64,000 nucleotides of DNA from Pseudomonas sp. Leaf58. Its GTDB lineage: Bacteria > Pseudomonadota > Gammaproteobacteria > Pseudomonadales > Pseudomonadaceae. The notes beneath the pieces are model-generated. The model saw nothing but the letters and a program-made list of their open reading frames with translations, was not told where the DNA came from and made no database searches. The stretch spans positions 248,001 to 312,000 of the forward strand of contig NZ_CP032678.1 in the NCBI RefSeq assembly GCF_003627215.1, read 5' to 3'. Position numbers and translations under genes: made by a program. Numbering within the stretch: position 1 is the stretch's first letter; each line of letters starts with the position of its first letter. This document shows positions 34,490-44,299 of the stretch, one piece after another.

Positions 34490-34557
34490 TAGCTGCCATC
34501 AATCCATGGACTGGGTTCCAGGCCAGGTTGAGCCTTTATTAACAGGAGTTTCTACCC

Positions 34558-35211
34558 ATGAAAACCGCTTTTCGCTTGATCGCTGCTTCGACGATCGCCG
34601 CAATGCTCTCCGGTTGCGCCCTTGATGGCATGAACAAGATGACCACCTATGGCGGCGTGGGCGCCCTAGCCGGCGCTGCCGCTGGCGCACTCATCGGTGG
34701 CGACGGCAATCGCGGCAAGGGCGCACTGATTGGTGCCGTGCTGGCGGGCGGCGCGGGTGCCGGGTACGGCTACTATGCTGACAAGCAGGAGGCCGAGCTG
34801 CGCAAGCAACTGGCAGGTACCGGGGTAGATATTCAGCGCGAAGGTGATTCGATCAAGCTGATCATGCCGGGGAATGTCACCTTCAAGACCAACTCCAGCG
34901 ACATCGCCAGCAATTTCTACAGCCCGCTCAACCAGGTTTCGGCTTCGCTCAAGCAATACGACCAGACCACCGTCTCGGTGGTGGGGTATACCGACAACAC
35001 CGGCCCACGGCAGTACAACATGAACCTGTCACAACAGCGAGCGCAGAACGTTGCTCAGCACATCATTTCCCAGGGGGTGGGTGGGCATCGCCTGATGATT
35101 CATGGCGCTGGGCCCGATCAGCCTGTGGCGAGCAACAGCACTGAAGGCGGTCGACTGCAAAATCGTCGTGTGGAGATCAGCCTTCGCCCAGTGGTGGCAG
35201 CCGGGGCGTAA
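34558..35211 (+). CDS. OmpA-family lipoprotein (YiaD-like)
   Basis: The product has 217 residues. A signal peptide with lipobox LSGC (Cys at residue 21) is followed by a Gly/Ala-rich glycine-zipper segment (GVGALAGAAAGALIGGD, then LAGGAGAGYGYYAD). A C-terminal OmpA peptidoglycan-binding domain covers about residues 95-210 (VTFKTNSSDIASNF, VVGYTDNTG, LSQQRAQNVAQHII, GRLQNRRVEI). The Asp and Arg residues that hold diaminopimelate are present (YTDNTG, NRRVEI). It probably anchors the outer membrane to peptidoglycan. It has its own promoter and is convergent with the DLGL gene at 35329-36408. Confidence 0.93.
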   Translation: MKTAFRLIAASTIAAMLSGCALDGMNKMTTYGGVGALAGAAAGALIGGDGNRGKGALIGAVLAGGAGAGYGYYADKQEAELRKQLAGTGVDIQREGDSIKLIMPGNVTFKTNSSDIASNFYSPLNQVSASLKQYDQTTVSVVGYTDNTGPRQYNMNLSQQRAQNVAQHIISQGVGGHRLMIHGAGPDQPVASNSTEGGRLQNRRVEISLRPVVAAGA

Positions 35212-35328
35212 ACCCACCTGAGGCAGCGCTCGGTGCGCCAACAACTTGCCGTTGGTGCGCCTGCTGGCTGGCCAGGCAGGACTCATAGCAGGCCGAACCA
35301 GCCATCAGGAACAACCCATCTGCCTTGG

Positions 35329-36408
35329 CTATAGACCCAGCTCCAGGGCCAGGAAATCATCCATTCGATTGTCAAACTCAGCCTGCTGTTCCGCAGTAAC
35401 AATGTCTTCGAGCATAAATTCCTTTGTCAAGTTGGTGCCCCTCGCCATAGACGGGTGGATAGCCTTGACTATGAAGTTGTTGGGCTGCAGCTCCCCACTG
35501 ATAGCGACCTTCCCAAGGAAGAAGATTGTGATGTTCCTTTTGTAGCCGTTGCTAACCTCAGTCCGAAATGCAGCCAGCAGGGCATCGCTCAATGCCTCAA
35601 AGCGTTTGCCTCGATTTTCGACCTCGAAATCCTTCAGCCTGGGGTGTCGAGACCTGAACTCATGACCCTTTACATCAGCGCTTCCCGGTGAATTCGCGGA
35701 ATCATCTCCATGCCCATGATTGAAGAAGAAAAAATCATCATGATAGAAATCACCATAATCCCGATCTTCAGGCGTTTGCGAAATTTGACTTCCAGCGGTC
35801 ATCGAGAACAAAGAGCATGCGCAATCGCCCCGGATCAATGAGTCCAGGTGCGACGACGATGTGTAATGGTGTTCATTGCTCAGCACGTTGGCTGCAGCCA
35901 GTGCGTCCTTGTCAACTTTGATGGAAAATTCAGATACCAGTTCAGCGTAGGGTTTTCCCATCAGCAGGTCGAAGAAAGCATCGATCTCACGCTGATCGGT
36001 TTCATCGAACGCCTTGTACAGCACGTCCAGATCACGCCAGAAATGCACATGCGATTCAAGCCATGGAATGCTGTCCTGGCTTGCTATGTGTCTGCGCAAA
36101 TCCATCAGCGCACTGTCATGCGGCCTTCTGAGCAGTTGGGAACCACCGAATCGTGCCCACAATCTGTCCTGCTTGCTTTTGTGCTGGTCAACCAGATGGC
36201 CGTAGTCAACCTTTTCAAAAGTCAGAAAGCTGACCAAGCACTGCAGCAGGCCCGCATCCATGTCCACGGTGTTTTTCAGCGGAATGTCGCGTGCGGGTTG
36301 TCCATCCGAGCGCCTGACGACGTTATAGACATCACGACAGCCACGCTTGAGGACATCCGTGATCAAGGTGTGACAGGCCAGGGGGATGATGTCGTGGTAG
36401 GTTTTCAC
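35329..36408 (-). CDS. DLGL-tail family protein, divergent member
   Basis: The product has 359 residues and ends FLALELGL. The start is GTG 36408 with AGGA nine bases upstream. Other family motifs are weak, so membership rests mainly on the tail and overall helical character. A distinctive Asp/His/Phe-rich loop (DYGDFYHDDFFFFNHGHGDD) lies at about residue 220 and could bind metal. A ribosome-independent link to the other DLGL operons is not evident. It is the only member next to the OmpA-like lipoprotein and lies more than 10 kb from the main cluster. Confidence 0.65.
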   Translation of the reverse strand: MKTYHDIIPLACHTLITDVLKRGCRDVYNVVRRSDGQPARDIPLKNTVDMDAGLLQCLVSFLTFEKVDYGHLVDQHKSKQDRLWARFGGSQLLRRPHDSALMDLRRHIASQDSIPWLESHVHFWRDLDVLYKAFDETDQREIDAFFDLLMGKPYAELVSEFSIKVDKDALAAANVLSNEHHYTSSSHLDSLIRGDCACSLFSMTAGSQISQTPEDRDYGDFYHDDFFFFNHGHGDDSANSPGSADVKGHEFRSRHPRLKDFEVENRGKRFEALSDALLAAFRTEVSNGYKRNITIFFLGKVAISGELQPNNFIVKAIHPSMARGTNLTKEFMLEDIVTAEQQAEFDNRMDDFLALELGL

Positions 36409-36534
36409 AATTTCAGTTCCTAACTGGTTTTTGCCAGCATTTTCCCACGGGAGAGTCTACCCTGGGTAGAGTGACTGTCGCCACCTGCAGGCTGCAGCGC
36501 CCGAACACCGGGGCTCGGCGCTGAAGTTCTGCCG

Positions 36535-36551
36535 ATTGCCATAATGGCAAT
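36535..36551. promoter_or_regulatory. 17-bp palindromic operator (ATTGCCA-N3-TGGCAAT)
   Basis: A perfect dyad, ATTGCCA-TAA-TGGCAAT, lies in the 216-bp region between two divergent genes. A candidate plus-strand promoter (TTGCCT at 36559-36564 and TAAATT 17 bp on) follows. The same dyad pattern recurs at 45464, 52245, 54230, 60922 and 62436. Confidence 0.6.
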
Positions 36552-36632
36552 TTTAACCTTGCCTATCGTTCGGTTTATCGGTAAATTGCCATCCACTGCT
36601 TTCAAAGCCCATGATGGATGAGGAATGCCAGC

Positions 36633-36785
36633 GTGGAAGGTTTTCACGAGAAATTGGTGAAGTGTCGGATTTTCCTGCAGTGCCTGCTGGTCTTTTCCGT
36701 GGTCAGCAGCGTCTGTCGCGATGCCCTGTCACACTACATCTACCAGTTGCCCACGGTTTCGATGCGCACCTCCACGGTGGGGTAA
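36633..36785 (+). CDS. Small protein with signal-peptide-like N-terminus
   Basis: A 50-codon frame from GTG 36633, preceded by GAGGA, reads CRIFLQCLLVFSVVSSVCRD after a short charged start, a plausible signal peptide or membrane anchor. The stop is 2 bp before ATG 36788 of the next gene. It could also be the displaced 5' end of that gene. No family is recognised. Confidence 0.4.
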   Translation: MEGFHEKLVKCRIFLQCLLVFSVVSSVCRDALSHYIYQLPTVSMRTSTVG

Positions 36786-36787
36786 AG

Positions 36788-37267
36788 ATGCTGTATCCGC
36801 TGGTGTATGGCGCCCTGCTGATGCAACGGGCAGCCGCAGAAGCGGTGTGTATGAAGGCGCCACGGCAAGCGACCGAGGTGTTCTATAGTTGGCACCTGAA
36901 TGCCCTCAACGACGGTCGATCGGCGCTGGCCACCAACCAGGATTAGCTGGGCGGATTGGTGTCACGTGGCTTGCTGGCCGAGCTGAGTGTAGGTGCTGGC
37001 GCAGACCAGGTTGGTACCGGGGTGGACTATTTCATCCAGGCGCCTGGCATGGATGCGGGCTGGAGCAGTGCGCTGGAGGTGAAAACCCAGTTCGAAAGCA
37101 GCAGCCAAGCCGTGGTTGCAGTGACGCTGGAGCAGGCTTCCGGCGTGAAGCAGGGTCTGCTAGTGCAACTCAAGCCATTGCAAGGTTGCTGGAAAATTGC
37201 GCATATTGGGCCGCGCACCACGGGGCTTTACCAAAAGAACTGTGAGACAGCGCTGGGGCAAACATGA
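36788..37267 (+). pseudogene. Gene interrupted by an in-frame TAG
   Basis: From ATG 36788 (GGTGGGG lies just upstream) the frame reads MLYPLVYGALLMQRAAAE to ALATNQD, stops at TAG 36944-36946, and continues in the same frame as LGGLVSRGLLAELSVGAGA through EVKTQFESSSQAVVAVTL to ALGQT. Without the stop the product has 158 residues, and the part after it is clearly protein-like. This points to a nonsense mutation. Readthrough, or use of a later start for a 103-residue product, is possible. The family is not recognised. Confidence 0.6.
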
Positions 37268-37477
37268 AAACCAGATTAACTGCAAACGCTAAACACTGTC
37301 GTGCACCATACCGTTTGAAATTAGGAAGTTAGCATCGGATACATGCGAGAGAACTCGCCAATATATTGCCAAATCTGGAAAAATGAGGTTTACTCCGCAG
37401 CTGAAATGCGAAAGCGCTAGCTCGATGCCTCAGTCCGTTTGGCCTTTTGTTCCCAGTCACTTGTCAAGAGATCATTC

Positions 37478-39376
37478 ATGACGCTGCCCAATACATACAA
37501 CGCTGATGCCATCGAGGTGCTCTCCGGGCTGGATCCGGTTCGCAAACGCCCAGGCATGTACACCGACACCACACGCCCGAACCACTTGGCCCAGGAAGTG
37601 ATCGACAACAGCGTCGACGAAGCAATGGCTGGGCATGCCACAAGCATTGAAGTGATCTTGCATGAAGACAACTCGCTGGAAGTGACAGACAACGGGCGCG
37701 GCATGCCCATTGACATCCACCCCACCGAAAAGATGTCCGGTGTTGAGCTCATCCTGACCAAGCTGCACGCAGGCGGCAAGTTCTCGAACAAGAACTACGA
37801 GTTCTCGGGCGGCTTGCACGGTGTTGGCATCTCGGTGGTGAACGCCCTGTCGGCCAATGTGGTCGTCAATATCAAGCGCGATGGTGGTCTGCACAGCATC
37901 AGCTTTGCTGACGGCTACAAGCTCACCGAGTTGGAGCGCATTGAGTCGGTGGGTAAGAAGAACACTGGCACCTCGGTTCACTTCTGGCCAGACCCGAAGT
38001 ATTTCGACTCACCCAAATTTTCCGCCAGCCGTCTCAAGCACGTTCTTAAAGCCAAAGCCGTGCTTTGCCCAGGCCTGAACATCACCTTTGAAGACAAAAT
38101 CGCAGGCGAGAAGCTCGAATGGCACTACGAAGATGGCCTGCGCTCGTACCTGTCTGAGGCCTGCGCTGACAGTGAAACCGTGCCGGAAGACCCCTTCACC
38201 GGCAAGCTGCGTGGCGACAAGGTTGAGCTGGAGTGGGCCCTGACCTGGCTGGTAGAGGGCGGCGAAGCGCTGCAGGAGAGCTACGTCAACCTGATCCCGA
38301 CCGCCCAGGGCGGTACCCACGTCAACGGCCTGCGCCAAGGCCTGCTCGATGCCATGCGCGAGTTCTGCGAGTTCCGCAACCTGCTGCCACGCAACGTCAA
38401 GCTGGCTCCTGAGGATATCTGGGGCGGCATCACCTACGTGCTGTCGCTGAAGATGCAGGATGCCCAGTTCTCCGGCCAGACCAAAGAGCGCCTCTCTTCC
38501 CGCGAAGCCTCGCCTTATGTCAGCGCCGTGGTAAAAGATGCCTTCAGCCTGTGGCTCAACGAACACCCTGACAAGGGCCAGGCGCTGGCGGAAATGGCGA
38601 TCAGCGCCGCCCACCGCCGCCTCAAGAGCAGCAAGAAGGTCGAGCGCAAGAAGATCACCCAGGGCCCGGCACTGCCCGGCAAGCTCGCGGATTGCTCGGG
38701 TACCGACCCGATGCGTGGCGAACTGTTCCTCGTCGAAGGCGACTCTGCAGGCGGCAGTGCCAAGCAAGCCCGCGACAAGGAGTATCAGGCCATCCTGCCT
38801 TTGCGTGGCAAGATCCTCAACACCTGGGAAGTCGAAAGCGGCGAAGTCCTGGCCAGCCAGGAAGTGAACAACATCGCCGTGGCCATTGGCATTGACCCAG
38901 GCTCGTCGGATCTGAGCGAGCTGCGCTATGGCAAGATCTGTATCCTGGCCGACGCCGACTCGGACGGCTTGCACATCGCCACCTTGCTCTGCGCACTGTT
39001 CGTCCAGCATTTCCGTCCGCTCGTGGCTGCCGGCCACATCTTCGTCGCGATGCCGCCGCTGTACCGCATTGACCTGGGCAAAGAGAAATTCTACGCCCTG
39101 GACGAAGCCGAGCGCGACGCCATCATCGATCGCCTGGCCGCTGCGAAAAAGCGTGGCACTCCGCAGGTCACACGCTTCAAGGGCCTTGGTGAGATGAACC
39201 CGCCCCAGCTGCGTGAAACCACCATGGATCCGAACACCCGCCGCCTGGTGAAGCTCTCGATCGATGACCACGCCGTGACCAACGAGATCATGGATATGCT
39301 GCTGGCGAAAAAGCGTGCCTCTGATCGCAAGAGCTGGCTGGAAGACAAGGGCAACCTCGCAGATGTCGAAGTCTGA
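37478..39376 (+). CDS. parE: DNA topoisomerase IV subunit B
   Basis: The product has 632 residues from ATG 37478, the usual length for Pseudomonas ParE. The GHKL ATPase motifs are intact: EVIDNSVDEAMAGHA (N-box), VTDNGRGMPIDIH and GGLHGVGISVVNAL. The TOPRIM domain shows LFLVEGDSAGGSAKQARD and ILADADSDGLH, with the metal-binding Glu and Asp pair, and a final RFKGLGEMNP motif. With ParC it decatenates replicated DNA and relaxes supercoils. It stands 37 bp upstream of parC and the two end at one terminator. A second, element-borne copy of topoisomerase IV is unusual for a plasmid. Confidence 0.96.
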   Translation: MTLPNTYNADAIEVLSGLDPVRKRPGMYTDTTRPNHLAQEVIDNSVDEAMAGHATSIEVILHEDNSLEVTDNGRGMPIDIHPTEKMSGVELILTKLHAGGKFSNKNYEFSGGLHGVGISVVNALSANVVVNIKRDGGLHSISFADGYKLTELERIESVGKKNTGTSVHFWPDPKYFDSPKFSASRLKHVLKAKAVLCPGLNITFEDKIAGEKLEWHYEDGLRSYLSEACADSETVPEDPFTGKLRGDKVELEWALTWLVEGGEALQESYVNLIPTAQGGTHVNGLRQGLLDAMREFCEFRNLLPRNVKLAPEDIWGGITYVLSLKMQDAQFSGQTKERLSSREASPYVSAVVKDAFSLWLNEHPDKGQALAEMAISAAHRRLKSSKKVERKKITQGPALPGKLADCSGTDPMRGELFLVEGDSAGGSAKQARDKEYQAILPLRGKILNTWEVESGEVLASQEVNNIAVAIGIDPGSSDLSELRYGKICILADADSDGLHIATLLCALFVQHFRPLVAAGHIFVAMPPLYRIDLGKEKFYALDEAERDAIIDRLAAAKKRGTPQVTRFKGLGEMNPPQLRETTMDPNTRRLVKLSIDDHAVTNEIMDMLLAKKRASDRKSWLEDKGNLADVEV

Positions 39377-39413
39377 GTAGGCTGTTAACCGAATTTTGAA
39401 TGAGTATTCCATC

Positions 39414-41669
39414 ATGAACGATGCGATCAACCTGAGCCTGGAGGGCGTTGAAGAACGCTCGATGGCTGATTTCACCGAGACGGCCTACCTCAACTACTCC
39501 ATGTACGTCATCATGGATCGGGCGTTGCCGCACATTGGCGACGGCCTGAAGCCTGTGCAGCGCCGGATCACCTATGCGATGAGTGAGCTGGGCCTTGATG
39601 CCGACAGCAAGCACAAGAAGTCAGCGCGTACCGTGGGTGACGTACTGGGTAAATTCCACCCCCATGGCGACTCGGCGTGCTACGAGGCGATGGTGCTCAT
39701 GGCCCAGCCGTTTTCCTACCGCTACACCCTGGTCGATGGCCAGGGGAACTGGGGCGCCCCTGATGACCCGAAATCCTTTGCAGCCATGCGATACACCGAG
39801 GCGCGGCTTTCCCGCTACTCCGAAACGCTGCTGACCGAGCTGGGCCAGGGCACCGTTGACTGGGTGCCTAACTTCGACGGCACCCTCAAGGAACCTGCCA
39901 CGCTGCCAGCGCGCTTGCCCAACCTGCTGCTCAACGGCACCACGGGCATTGCTGTGGGCATGGCCACCGACTTCCCGCCGCACAACCTGCGCGAAGTGGC
40001 CGCTGCTTGCATTCGACTGCTGGATGATCCAGCGACGACCACCGCGCAATTGATGGAACACATCAAGGGCCCGGATTACCCGACCGAAGCTGAAATCATC
40101 AGCTCGCCTGGTGACATCCTCAAGATGTATGAAACAGGTCGTGGTTCGGTGAAAATGCGTGCGGTGTATAGCGTTGAAGACGGCGATATTGTCATCACCG
40201 CGCTGCCGCACCAAGTGTCGGGCGCCAAGGTGCTGGAAACTATCGCGGTACAAATGCAGGCGAAAAAGCTCCCGATGGTTGCGGATCTGCGTGATGAATC
40301 CGACCATGAAAACGCTTGCCGCATGGTCATCGTTCCGCGCTCCAACCGGGTCGACACTGAAGCGTTGATGGATCACCTGTTTGCTACCACTGAACTTGAA
40401 TCCAGCTACCGCGCCAACTTCAACGTGATTGGCCTGGATGGACGCCCTGCGGTCAAGGGGCTCTCCACGTTGCTCAGCGAGTGGCTGCAGTTCCGCATCA
40501 CCACGGTGCGCCGCCGCCTGCAATTCCGCTTGGACAAGGTCGAGGCCCGCCTGCACCTGTTGGAAGGTTTGCTCATCGCATTCCTCAACATGGATGAGGT
40601 GATTCACATCATTCGCACCGAGGACGAGCCGCGTACGGCCCTGATGGCACGCTTCGAGCTCACCGAAGCCCAAGCCACCTACATTCTGGAAACCCGCCTG
40701 CGCCAATTGGCACGCCTGGAAGAGATGAAGATCCGTGGCGAGCAAGATCAGTTGCTGCAGGAGCGCGAGAGCCTCAAGCTTTACCTGGAAAATGAAGTGG
40801 AGCTCAAGGGGCTGGTGCGCTCGGAGATCATTGCTGATGCCGACACCTATGGCGATGAGCGCCGTTCGCCGATCGTGGAGCGCGCTGAAGCCAAGGCACT
40901 GTCCGAAACTGAGTTGATGCCTTCTGAGCCGGTGACGGTGGTGCTGTCGGATAAAGGCTGGGTGCGCAGCGCCAAAGGCCATGATGTCGATGGCGCCGGG
41001 ATGTCGTACAAAGCCGGCGATACGTTCAAGATGGCCGCCAATGGCCGGAGCAACCAGTCTGCAGTGTTCATTGACTCGACGGGTCGCAGCTTCTCCCTCC
41101 CGGTCAACCAGATGCCTTCAGCCCGAACCCAGGGCGAGCCGCTTTCGGGCAAGCTCAGCATCCAGCAGGGGGCGACGTTTGAATGCGTGACGCTGCCAGA
41201 CGATCAAGCCTACTACCTGCTCGCCTCCGATGCTGGCTATGGCTTTGTGGTCAAAGGCGAAGACCTTCAGTCCAAGAACAAGAACGGCAAGACCTTGTTG
41301 ACCTTACCGGACAACAGCAAAGTCATCGCGCCGATCCTGCTCAAGGATCGTGACCAGGACTGGGTCGCTGCAGTCACCAGCGAAGGGCGTCTGCTCATAT
41401 TCCAGGCCAGCGAACTGCCACAGCTGCCCAAAGGCAAAGGCAACAAGATCATCAGCGTGCCTGGCGACCGTGTAGCCTCGCGGGAAGAAATGATGACCCA
41501 ACTGGTGACCCTGAGTGAGGGTGACAGCCTGCTGATTACCGCTGGCAAGCGCACCATGACCCTCAAGCCTTCTGATCTGGAAGGTTACAAGTCCAGTCGG
41601 GGCAAGCGCGGCAGCCTGTTGCCCAAGGGCTACCAGAAGGTGGATCAGGTCGAGGTCAGCGCCAGCTGA
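39414..41669 (+). CDS. parC: DNA topoisomerase IV subunit A
   Basis: The product has 751 residues from ATG 39414, full length. It carries the winged-helix core with the DNA-cleaving Tyr ([11 protein letters not shown]), the [12 protein letters not shown] segment, and C-terminal beta-pinwheel repeats. The quinolone-resistance positions are the sensitive Ser and Glu (GDSACYE). The N-terminus ([27 protein letters not shown] is split here as [19 protein letters not shown] and ALPHIGDG) is nearly that of chromosomal Pseudomonas ParC. The partner ParE is immediately upstream. The gene appears intact and is followed by a terminator. Confidence 0.96.
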   Translation: MNDAINLSLEGVEERSMADFTETAYLNYSMYVIMDRALPHIGDGLKPVQRRITYAMSELGLDADSKHKKSARTVGDVLGKFHPHGDSACYEAMVLMAQPFSYRYTLVDGQGNWGAPDDPKSFAAMRYTEARLSRYSETLLTELGQGTVDWVPNFDGTLKEPATLPARLPNLLLNGTTGIAVGMATDFPPHNLREVAAACIRLLDDPATTTAQLMEHIKGPDYPTEAEIISSPGDILKMYETGRGSVKMRAVYSVEDGDIVITALPHQVSGAKVLETIAVQMQAKKLPMVADLRDESDHENACRMVIVPRSNRVDTEALMDHLFATTELESSYRANFNVIGLDGRPAVKGLSTLLSEWLQFRITTVRRRLQFRLDKVEARLHLLEGLLIAFLNMDEVIHIIRTEDEPRTALMARFELTEAQATYILETRLRQLARLEEMKIRGEQDQLLQERESLKLYLENEVELKGLVRSEIIADADTYGDERRSPIVERAEAKALSETELMPSEPVTVVLSDKGWVRSAKGHDVDGAGMSYKAGDTFKMAANGRSNQSAVFIDSTGRSFSLPVNQMPSARTQGEPLSGKLSIQQGATFECVTLPDDQAYYLLASDAGYGFVVKGEDLQSKNKNGKTLLTLPDNSKVIAPILLKDRDQDWVAAVTSEGRLLIFQASELPQLPKGKGNKIISVPGDRVASREEMMTQLVTLSEGDSLLITAGKRTMTLKPSDLEGYKSSRGKRGSLLPKGYQKVDQVEVSAS

Positions 41670-41688
41670 GCTTGAAGGATCTGAAGAG

Positions 41689-41710
41689 GGCGCCTGCGGG
41701 CGCCTTTTTT
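41689..41710 (+). terminator. Rho-independent terminator of parE-parC
   Basis: A GGCGCC stem (41689-41694 with 41699-41704) and 4-base loop are followed by six T (41705-41710), 20 bp after the parC stop. Confidence 0.9.
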
Positions 41711-41769
41711 ATGGGGTAACCACTCAGCATGGGAAACAGTAGCTGAGTTGGACGGCACTGGCCGCAAGA

Positions 41770-42078
41770 TCAGTGTTTGCCAGCGACATCTAGGGCAGAT
41801 TTCTTGAAGGGCACCAGCGTCCCGCCTGGTTTCTCTGCCCCCATGTTCAGGATGTGATCCGGCAGGGTGATGAGGAAGGCCTGGACATGCAGCACAGGTC
41901 GAGGACTGTTGATGATGTGCATCATGTAGACCCTGTCTTTGGGCGACACCTTCTTTGCACAGCGCCTTGCCTGGTACGAACTGCTTTGTCGGTTTTGTGA
42001 ATTTCCATGGCCAAGCATACACAGACCAGGGCGTCTAGAAATCTCATGGTGCTTCCAGCAGTCGACGGTGTAGAGCAA
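41770..42078 (-). pseudogene. Possible decayed gene
   Basis: The last 58 codons of this minus-strand frame look like real protein (SPKDRVYMMHIINSPRPVLH, then LITLPDHILNMGAEKPGG), ending at 41770. Upstream, natural-looking sequence moves to other frames (for example KPTKQFVPGKALCKEGV and RFLDALVCVCLAMEIHKTDKA), so the 5' part appears frameshifted. No family is recognised. The rest of 41711-42331 holds no intact gene. Confidence 0.35.
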
Positions 42079-42331
42079 TAAAAGCGGCGCAGATTATGCC
42101 ACCGTTGACGTGGAGAATCGAGTGCGAATGGTTGTTCGCCGGCTGGCGAAAGCCCCATGGCGCGTGACGATCGGGTCTGCACAGAGGGCCCTGGGGGTGA
42201 TGTTGACCGACTAATCGAGACGGGCATTAAATCTGCCCGAAATTACATGAAGCTCTGCAACTTTATGTATATATATCGCGAATGCGCATACTGCATAATG
42301 AGATAAATTGCATGGTCACCCTGAGGCTGAA

Positions 42332-42874
42332 ATGACTATCTCTGTTGGCGTGATTTACTCGACATCGTCTGTGAGTGCCTTTTTTGAGGAGGGGCTGAAA
42401 GATGACGACGTGCTGAACGATCTTGTGCTGTATGAGTTCGAGACGGAGGTCGAAGGCGGGGTATTTCTGCGGGGATTGGACGACAGCTGTGGCTACGAAG
42501 AATGTGTGGTGCGTGAAGTGGAAGCCGACTCCGTCACTGCCAGGATAAGCTTTGGCAAAGGCCCTAGCCGCAGCGGCAAGTCTACAAAAGTGACCCTGGA
42601 CTCAGTTGCTGAGCGAATCGCCTATGAAAAGGGTGTCTCAGAAGGCGAGGGCTGGGCCGCTTACCACGTGTTGGAGCCCGAAGACCTGCAGAACTATCTT
42701 GATGCCACTGAAGCGTTCAAGAAAGCGGTAGAGTCAGGCCAGGCGCGCAGCTTGATCGACTTTATCAAAACCCCGGAGGAAATCGAAGCCTTGCAAGAAG
42801 CAGCATTGGATCGAGGCTTGGAACCTTCAAAAGATCAAGGTGTTCGTGACACAGGTTCAGTTATGGAGCCCTAG
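42332..42874 (+). CDS. Acidic hypothetical protein
   Basis: The product has 180 residues from ATG 42332, preceded by CTGAGG; an upstream ATG at 42312 is out of a good ribosome-site context. The first half is beta-rich and acidic (DDVLNDLVLYEFETEVEGGVF), and the second half helical (EPEDLQNYLDATEAFKKAVESG). The upstream 100 bp are very AT-rich (TATATATATC). It is convergent with the DLGL gene 42915-44195. No family is recognised. Confidence 0.6.
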   Translation: MTISVGVIYSTSSVSAFFEEGLKDDDVLNDLVLYEFETEVEGGVFLRGLDDSCGYEECVVREVEADSVTARISFGKGPSRSGKSTKVTLDSVAERIAYEKGVSEGEGWAAYHVLEPEDLQNYLDATEAFKKAVESGQARSLIDFIKTPEEIEALQEAALDRGLEPSKDQGVRDTGSVMEP

Positions 42875-42914
42875 AGCCATAAAGCCCACCAGGCAAGGAG
42901 ATGGCTACAAAACA

Positions 42915-44195
42915 CTAGAGGCCTAGGTCTGTGCCCAGCTGATCACCTGCGGCCCCCTCTGACATCCGCTCAAGGTACCGCTTTTCGCCTGTAAAGGCGT
43001 AAGCCGCTCGAAGCTGGGTGTCGGTTTTGGCACACTGGTCTACGTACTGCGGATCAACAAATACAAGCAATGAGTCTATTGCCATACCGTGGGCCTTGAC
43101 TGCTCTAACTTGGTTGCCTGACAAAGATAGCAAATCTCCGACATATTCCTGAGTCAACGTGGTTGCGCTGGAGATCTTGTCCAAGTACTCGCCTGGAGAG
43201 CGACGCTCGATGTGCTTGTAAAGGATCTGATGCCCTGGGATGCCAGCTTTATGCAGATCTTCGATAAGCACCTGCACCATGAAAGGATTGTCACTCATGG
43301 CCGCCGCCAGACAATCTTCAATCACTTCTGGATAGCGGGTTAGTAGCTCATAATAGCCAGGAATATACCTTAGACCATGGTCTTTTGAGCGAATTGCAAG
43401 TGAGTCCATGTTGTAAAGGCCTTCGTAGAACCCACATTGAGTCCCTATTTCAGGAGCGCTTTTGTAAAGTTGATGCCCTGAAATATCCAACCCAACGGAA
43501 GCCAGGGGGAATGAGGTGGTCTCTAACGCTTTAGCCTGACGAGAGATTCGGCATTCGACCTCCATCATTGATGGCGTGGTCATTTCAGCCCAGCTGCGAA
43601 CACTGGATAGGGGGTCAAACACAGTCTTTGCCAAGGCCGCACAAAGACTTTTTCTAAAATCACGAGAGAAAACCGACTTGGATATTTTTTCCACCATGGG
43701 AGCATCATCAAAAATTACGGCAAGCTGGAGAAGCGTGTCCTGAACTGAGAATGCCTCATTGAGATCCAACCAGTTTTCAACTGATGTATTTTTGAATGCA
43801 AGGTAGGGGTTGATTGGATTGCGATCCAAGATCCAACGGATTGTGTCGTAACAATCTCGTATCAGCAACGCGTCTAACTCTGCGAATTTTTCAAGAATGT
43901 ACTCCAGCAAATCATCATAATCACCACATGGCGCGCTCAGTGCAAAAGCGACGTTTGCAATGAAGATGTCAACGGCTTCGCGATCGTCCCGCTCCGACTT
44001 GGGTGTCGACGCAACCGCGTCCAGAAGATCATCGATACCTGTGTTGTTGAGCATGTGCTGCCTGAAGGCCGACTGGCAACTGCGCTGCACCTCGCCCGAA
44101 ATGAGTTCAGGGCATTCGTCATACGGTCGTGCCCCGTCGCTATTCATGCGATTGTTCAGCTGCAAGCCAGCAAAGCCAGTCAAAAGCGAGGTCAT
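42915..44195 (-). CDS. DLGL-tail family protein, outlying member
   Basis: The product has 426 residues and ends LGTDLGL after AYAFTGEKRYLERMSEG, the family C-terminal block. ATG 44195 is preceded by AGGAA. The composition is more AT-rich than the main cluster. Segments such as EYILEKFAELDALLIRDCYD fit the E-x-x-L-D motif weakly. A candidate promoter has TATACT at about 44223-44228 inside a CAGTAT-ACATACTG near-palindrome. It lies alone, 20 kb from the main cluster, showing that the family is not confined to one locus. Confidence 0.82.
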   Translation of the reverse strand: MTSLLTGFAGLQLNNRMNSDGARPYDECPELISGEVQRSCQSAFRQHMLNNTGIDDLLDAVASTPKSERDDREAVDIFIANVAFALSAPCGDYDDLLEYILEKFAELDALLIRDCYDTIRWILDRNPINPYLAFKNTSVENWLDLNEAFSVQDTLLQLAVIFDDAPMVEKISKSVFSRDFRKSLCAALAKTVFDPLSSVRSWAEMTTPSMMEVECRISRQAKALETTSFPLASVGLDISGHQLYKSAPEIGTQCGFYEGLYNMDSLAIRSKDHGLRYIPGYYELLTRYPEVIEDCLAAAMSDNPFMVQVLIEDLHKAGIPGHQILYKHIERRSPGEYLDKISSATTLTQEYVGDLLSLSGNQVRAVKAHGMAIDSLLVFVDPQYVDQCAKTDTQLRAAYAFTGEKRYLERMSEGAAGDQLGTDLGL

Positions 44196-44299
44196 GTCGG
44201 AATTTCCTGAAGTCTTGACCTTCAGTATACATACTGAGTTGCCGGGAGTTGAACAACCCAAGAAGGTGGCGCCAAGCCACTGGCTTGTCTATTGACGCA

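Noticed and set aside
37350-37380. Possible seventh copy of the 17-bp dyad upstream of parE (ATTGCCAAATC).
   Set aside because: Only one half-site matches; the second half is CTGGAAA rather than TGNCAAY.
38009-41000. Long minus-strand open frames (about 450-490 codons) opposite parE and parC.
   Set aside because: They are antisense to strongly conserved coding sequence and have no ribosome sites; such frames are common in GC-rich genes.
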